A stretch of DNA of 64,000 nucleotides from positions 310,001 to 374,000 of the forward strand of contig JBCBSP010000003.1 in NCBI GenBank assembly GCA_039819095.1, in the 5' to 3' direction. Positions 60,513 through 64,000 of this stretch are shown piece by piece. Under the pieces are notes generated by a model, which worked only from the letters and a program-made list of their open reading frames with translations, was not told where the DNA came from and made no database searches. The position numbers and the translations under genes are program-made. Numbering within the stretch: the stretch's first letter is position 1; each line of letters starts with the position of its first letter. This DNA comes from JBCBSP01 sp039819095. GTDB lineage: Bacteria; Pseudomonadota; Alphaproteobacteria; Caulobacterales; Maricaulaceae.

Positions 60513-62300
60513 ATGGCTGCTTATCAGTGGGTCGATCATACGTTTGACGTCGTCGTTGTCGGGGCTGGCGGTTCCGGGCTGCGCGCTGCGCTCGGCGCGG
60601 CTCAGGCGGGCCTGAAGACCGCCTGCATCTCCAAGGTCTTCCCGACCCGTTCCCACACGGTTGCAGCACAGGGCGGCATCTCCGCTTCGCTCGGCAATAT
60701 GGGCGAGGATGACTGGCGCTGGCACATGTATGACACCGTGAAGGGGTCGGACTGGCTCGGCGATCAGGACGCGATCGAATATCTGTGCCGCGAAGCGCCG
60801 GCCGCGGTCTACGAGCTGGAGCATTGGGGCGTGCCGTTCTCGCGCACCGAGGACGGCAAAATCTATCAGCGCGCCTTCGGCGGCATGACCAAGAATTTCG
60901 GCGAAGGCCCGGTGCAGCGCACCTGTGCGGCGGCCGACCGAACCGGCCACGCCATCCTGCACACGCTCTACGGCCAGTCGCTGCGTCATGCGACGGAATT
61001 CTTCATCGAGTATTTCGCCCTTGATCTGATCATGGACGAAGAGGGCGCGTGCCGCGGCGTTACGGCCTGGAAGCTGGATGACGGCACGCTGCACCGCTTC
61101 CGCGCCCAGAAAGTCATCCTGGCCACCGGCGGGTATGGCCGGGCCTATTTCTCAGCCACCAGCGCACACACCTGCACCGGCGACGGCAACGCCATGGTGC
61201 TGCGCGCCGGCCTGCCGCTTCAGGACATGGAGTTCGTGCAGTTCCATCCGACCGGCATCTATGGCGCGGGTTGCCTGATCACCGAAGGCGCGCGGGGTGA
61301 AGGCGGATATCTGACCAATTCACAGGGTGAGCGCTTCATGGAGCGCTATGCGCCGAGCGCGAAAGATCTCGCCAGCCGCGACGTCGTCAGTCGGGCGATG
61401 ACGGTGGAGATCCGCGAAGGCCGCGGCGTCGGTCCCAATAACGATCACATTCACCTGCACCTGGAGCACCTTGATCCGAAGATTCTCGCCGAACGCCTGC
61501 CGGGCATTTCTGAAAGCGCGCGCGTTTTCGCCGGCGTGGACGTCACCCAGGCGCCGATCCCGGTCCTGCCGACCGTGCACTATAATATGGGCGGCATCCC
61601 GACGAATTATCACGGCGAGGTCCTGACCAAGGTCAATGGCGATCCCGACCATGTCGTGCCCGGCCTGATGGCGGTGGGCGAGGCGGCCTGCGTGTCGGTG
61701 CATGGGGCGAACCGTCTGGGCTCCAACTCGCTGATCGATCTTGTGGTGTTCGGGCGGGCTGCCGGTCTGCGCTGCGCGGAGACGACCGAAGCCGGCGCCT
61801 CCCAGGCCGAGCTGCCGGTGAGCGCCGGCGAAGAGACGCTGACCCGTCTGGACGGCTTCCGCAACGCGTCCGGCGGCACGCCGACCGCCCAGCTGCGCCT
61901 GGATATGCAGCGCGCCATGCAGGAGAACTGCGCCGTCTTCCGCACCCAGGACGTGCTCGATGAGGGCGTGAGCCGGATTTCGAAAGTGCTGACGGGCGTG
62001 CCGGATATTCAGGTCAATGATCGCTCCATGGTCTGGAACACCGATCTGATGGAGACGCTGGAGTTTGAGAACCTGATCGCGCAGGCCGCCGTGACGGTGA
62101 ACTCCGCCGCCGCCCGCACCGAAAGCCGCGGCGCCCATGCGCGCGAGGATCACCCCGATCGCGACGACGAGAACTGGATGAAGCATACGCTCGCCTGGTT
62201 CGAGCCAGACGGCTCGGTCAAGCTCGATGACCGCCCGATCCACGACTACACCCTGTCGAACGATATCGGTTACATCGAACCGAAGGCGCGGGTGTATTGA
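60513..62300 (+). CDS. sdhA: Succinate dehydrogenase flavoprotein subunit
   Basis: 595 residues. FAD-binding VVVGAGGSGLRAALGAAQ, covalent-FAD histidine in RSHTVAAQGGIS, active-site HPTGIYGAG and the C-terminal RTESRGAHAREDHPDRDD(E)NWMKHT region. Oxidises succinate to fumarate in the TCA cycle and passes electrons through SdhB to ubiquinone. Middle of the operon. Confidence 0.98.
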   Translation: MAAYQWVDHTFDVVVVGAGGSGLRAALGAAQAGLKTACISKVFPTRSHTVAAQGGISASLGNMGEDDWRWHMYDTVKGSDWLGDQDAIEYLCREAPAAVYELEHWGVPFSRTEDGKIYQRAFGGMTKNFGEGPVQRTCAAADRTGHAILHTLYGQSLRHATEFFIEYFALDLIMDEEGACRGVTAWKLDDGTLHRFRAQKVILATGGYGRAYFSATSAHTCTGDGNAMVLRAGLPLQDMEFVQFHPTGIYGAGCLITEGARGEGGYLTNSQGERFMERYAPSAKDLASRDVVSRAMTVEIREGRGVGPNNDHIHLHLEHLDPKILAERLPGISESARVFAGVDVTQAPIPVLPTVHYNMGGIPTNYHGEVLTKVNGDPDHVVPGLMAVGEAACVSVHGANRLGSNSLIDLVVFGRAAGLRCAETTEAGASQAELPVSAGEETLTRLDGFRNASGGTPTAQLRLDMQRAMQENCAVFRTQDVLDEGVSRISKVLTGVPDIQVNDRSMVWNTDLMETLEFENLIAQAAVTVNSAAARTESRGAHAREDHPDRDDENWMKHTLAWFEPDGSVKLDDRPIHDYTLSNDIGYIEPKARVY

Positions 62301-62336
62301 GGCCCTTCCACCCTTTCAGGTGAGGAACACGACGAT

Positions 62337-63116
62337 ATGGTCGCACTGACGCTGCCGAAAAACTCGCAAGTGAAGCGGGGCAAGACCTGGGACAAGCCGG
62401 ACGGGGCGACCAATACGCGCGCCTTCAAGGTCTATCGCTATGATCCCGACAGCGGCGAGAATCCGCGCTGGGACACCTATCATGTCGATATGGACAAGTG
62501 CGGTCCGATGGTGTTGGACGCGCTCTTCTTCATCAAGAACGAGATCGACACCACCCTGGCTTTCCGCCGCTCCTGCCGGGAGGGCATTTGCGGCTCCTGC
62601 GCGATGAATATCGGCGGGCGCAACACCATCGCCTGCACCGCCGGCATTGAGGACTATTCCGGCGCGATCACGATCTCGCCGCTGCCGCACCAGCCGGTCG
62701 TGAAGGATTTGATCCCGGATCTGACCCAGTTCTATGCGCAACTGGCCAGCATCAAGCCCTATCTGCAGACCGACACGCCGGAGCCGGAAAAGGAATGGCG
62801 CCAGTCGCCGGACGACCGCACCGAGCTCGATGGTCTGTATGAGTGCATTCTGTGCGCGTCGTGCTCGACCGCCTGCCCGTCCTACTGGTGGAATTCAGAT
62901 AAGTATCTCGGGCCCGCCGCCTTGCTTCAGGCCTATCGCTGGATCGCCGACAGCCGCGATGAGGCCACCGGCGAACGCCTCGATGATCTTGAAGACCCGT
63001 TCAAGCTCTATCGCTGCCACACCATCATGAACTGCACCAATGTCTGCCCGAAAGGCCTGAACCCGGCCAAGGCGATCGGTCAGATCAAGGAATTGATGGT
63101 GGAGCGCCAGACGTAA
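62337..63116 (+). CDS. sdhB: Succinate dehydrogenase iron-sulfur subunit
   Basis: 259 residues. The 2Fe-2S ligands lie in SCREGICGSCAMN, and the 4Fe-4S and 3Fe-4S ligands in CILCASCSTACPSYWW and CHTIMNCTNVCPKGLNP. Standard length and family ends. Last gene of the sdhCDAB operon; its terminator at 63146-63173 lies within the convergent gene. Confidence 0.98.
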   Translation: MVALTLPKNSQVKRGKTWDKPDGATNTRAFKVYRYDPDSGENPRWDTYHVDMDKCGPMVLDALFFIKNEIDTTLAFRRSCREGICGSCAMNIGGRNTIACTAGIEDYSGAITISPLPHQPVVKDLIPDLTQFYAQLASIKPYLQTDTPEPEKEWRQSPDDRTELDGLYECILCASCSTACPSYWWNSDKYLGPAALLQAYRWIADSRDEATGERLDDLEDPFKLYRCHTIMNCTNVCPKGLNPAKAIGQIKELMVERQT

Positions 63117-63127
63117 GGGTGCGGTGA

Positions 63128-64000
63128 TCATCCCGCTGCTGACAGAGCCCCGGAGCCGGCCTCCGGGGCTTTTCCATGGTCGCCCCACGCCATCGCTTCG
63201 CACTTCGCTTTGAGTGCATCGGTCGCTTCGCCGTCTGAGCCTTCCAGCGCGCGGGCGTGGACCGGTTCGGCGAAGCGCAGCCGGTAGTGCTTGCCGCGCT
63301 GGCGCATCAGTCCGTGGAACAGGGTGATGTCGCGCAGCTCTTCATGCAGCTGGGCGAGGGCGTAATAGGCCATCGGCATGCGCTGGGTAACGCCCATGGC
63401 GACTACGGGCGCATTGAAGCGACGCGCGATCGACACGCCTGTGCTGGCCCAGGCCGGTTCCGCGATCCGCCATCGCCGCCAACTCCAGTCCGCCATCCGT
63501 CCGGCCGGGAAGATCGCGACGCAGCGCCCGGCGTTGAAGGCCTCCATGGCGGCGCGCAGAGTCTCTCTTGCGCGCTGGCGGCTGTTCTCATCGCGGCGCC
63601 ATTCGACCGGAATGATGCGGTCGCGCAGGCCGGGCGTGATCTTTAGGGCATCCCGGTTGGCGAAAAAGCACAGATCGGGACGGCGATGCCGGATCGCCTT
63701 CCACAGCGCATTACCGTCTGGAATGCCGCCAGGATGATTGGCGATGATCAGGACCGGCCCGCTCTCGGGGATATGCTCAAGCCCGTCCGCCTCTACGGTG
63801 AGCTGCAGGAATTCGTCACCCCATTCAAAGCAGGCATCGGCTGAAAGCGGCGCCACCGCTTCAACCAGATCGACCGCCGCCTTGAAGCCCAGGGCCGGGT
63901 ACAGAACTGTTCTCAACGCCGCCCACAGGCGCGGGCGCTTTACCAGGCTCGGCGCGCGATCCTCAATCATGCGCTCGACAAGCGCCTGCGCAGCCTCGCG
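63128..64000 (-). CDS. PlsC-like acyltransferase (5' end probably outside the window)
   Basis: An ATG at 63970 would give 280 residues, but the frame stays open and helix-like (REAAQALVER) up to the window edge, so the true start is probably further on. NHPGGIPDG is an HX5D form of the acyltransferase box and IFPAGRMADW the second conserved block, as in lysophospholipid acyltransferases. It likely adds an acyl chain to a lysophospholipid or similar lipid at the inner membrane. The C-terminal codons carry the sdhB terminator. Confidence 0.8.
   Translation of the reverse strand, partial: REAAQALVERMIEDRAPSLVKRPRLWAALRTVLYPALGFKAAVDLVEAVAPLSADACFEWGDEFLQLTVEADGLEHIPESGPVLIIANHPGGIPDGNALWKAIRHRRPDLCFFANRDALKITPGLRDRIIPVEWRRDENSRQRARETLRAAMEAFNAGRCVAIFPAGRMADWSWRRWRIAEPAWASTGVSIARRFNAPVVAMGVTQRMPMAYYALAQLHEELRDITLFHGLMRQRGKHYRLRFAEPVHARALEGSDGEATDALKAKCEAMAWGDHGKAPEAGSGALSAAG
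63146..63173 (+). terminator. Intrinsic terminator of sdhCDAB
   Basis: A perfect 10-bp stem AGCCCCGGAG/CTCCGGGGCT with loop CCGGC and TTTT after it. It starts 30 bp after the sdhB stop and lies inside the last codons of the convergent acyltransferase gene. Confidence 0.88.

Overview
The window is high-GC, densely packed bacterial chromosome and reads as a free-living alphaproteobacterium. A Caulobacterales/Maricaulales-type relative (Hyphomonadaceae/Maricaulaceae-like) is the best guess. This rests on GapR (DUF2312), DUF1134 and DUF2244 proteins, a TacA-like sigma-54 response regulator, the sdhCDAB order, an alphaproteobacterial LexA box (GAAC-N7-GAAC) and an E. coli-like Zur box. The taxon is inference from gene content; no rRNA is present.

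Layout. 1-3.4 kb: end of a cbb3-oxidase copper ATPase (ccoI) with ccoS, a DUF2189 membrane protein, and a zinc-starvation locus in which a palindromic Zur box lies between a ZigA-type GTPase and a cupin-like/DsbB-like pair. 3.6-10.5 kb: tRNA-Ala(CGC), yggT, folD, a stand-alone receiver protein, a SerB-like phosphatase, UspA, hrcA-grpE, a glycine-zipper lipoprotein and AlkB. 10.6-16.5 kb: a glutamate-synthase-like flavoprotein, then dnaK, a strong terminator hairpin, dnaJ and dapB. 16.5-20.3 kb: a small SOS-type gene with a C-terminal clamp-binding motif, gloA, an Ada-like methyltransferase, DUF2244 and DUF1134 proteins. 20.4-22.3 kb: a multi-pass membrane protein followed by an unusual 630-bp stretch with a folded RNA leader, a 39-codon ORF, a terminator and an AT-rich tail. 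22.3-28.2 kb: pheT and pheS separated by an unknown gene and two palindromic repeats, then an acyl-CoA dehydrogenase and a third repeat copy. 28.3-39.7 kb: hydrolases, a TacA-like regulator, ASCH protein, GapR, a zinc-free L36, a lytic transglycosylase, an MFS pump, Uup and dodecin. 39.8-40.8 kb: a GC-poorer island with a double-glycine-leader (bacteriocin-like) peptide and an intramembrane CPBP/PrsW-type protease. 40.95-47.3 kb: type-2 (archaeal-like) ValRS and a kinase with about eight PAS domains. 47.4-58.6 kb: peptide-handling genes (fused oligopeptide ABC ATPases, M16 and S9 peptidases, FKBP, ArgE-like, DUF885). 59.7-63.1 kb: sdhCDAB, then an acyltransferase cut by the window end.

How genes work together. 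hrcA-grpE and dnaK-dnaJ make up the Hsp70 system and its repressor. AlkB, the Ada-like protein and the SOS-type gene are DNA-damage functions. The 47-58 kb genes look like a peptide import and degradation capacity. sdhCDAB is complex II.

The most novel-looking items are: (i) the 101-residue gene under a LexA-overlapped promoter ending in QLELF; (ii) the double-glycine-leader peptide with its adjacent intramembrane protease and the hairpin that buries the protease ribosome-binding site; (iii) the structured RNA/39-aa ORF unit at 21.8-22.1 kb. None could be searched against databases here.
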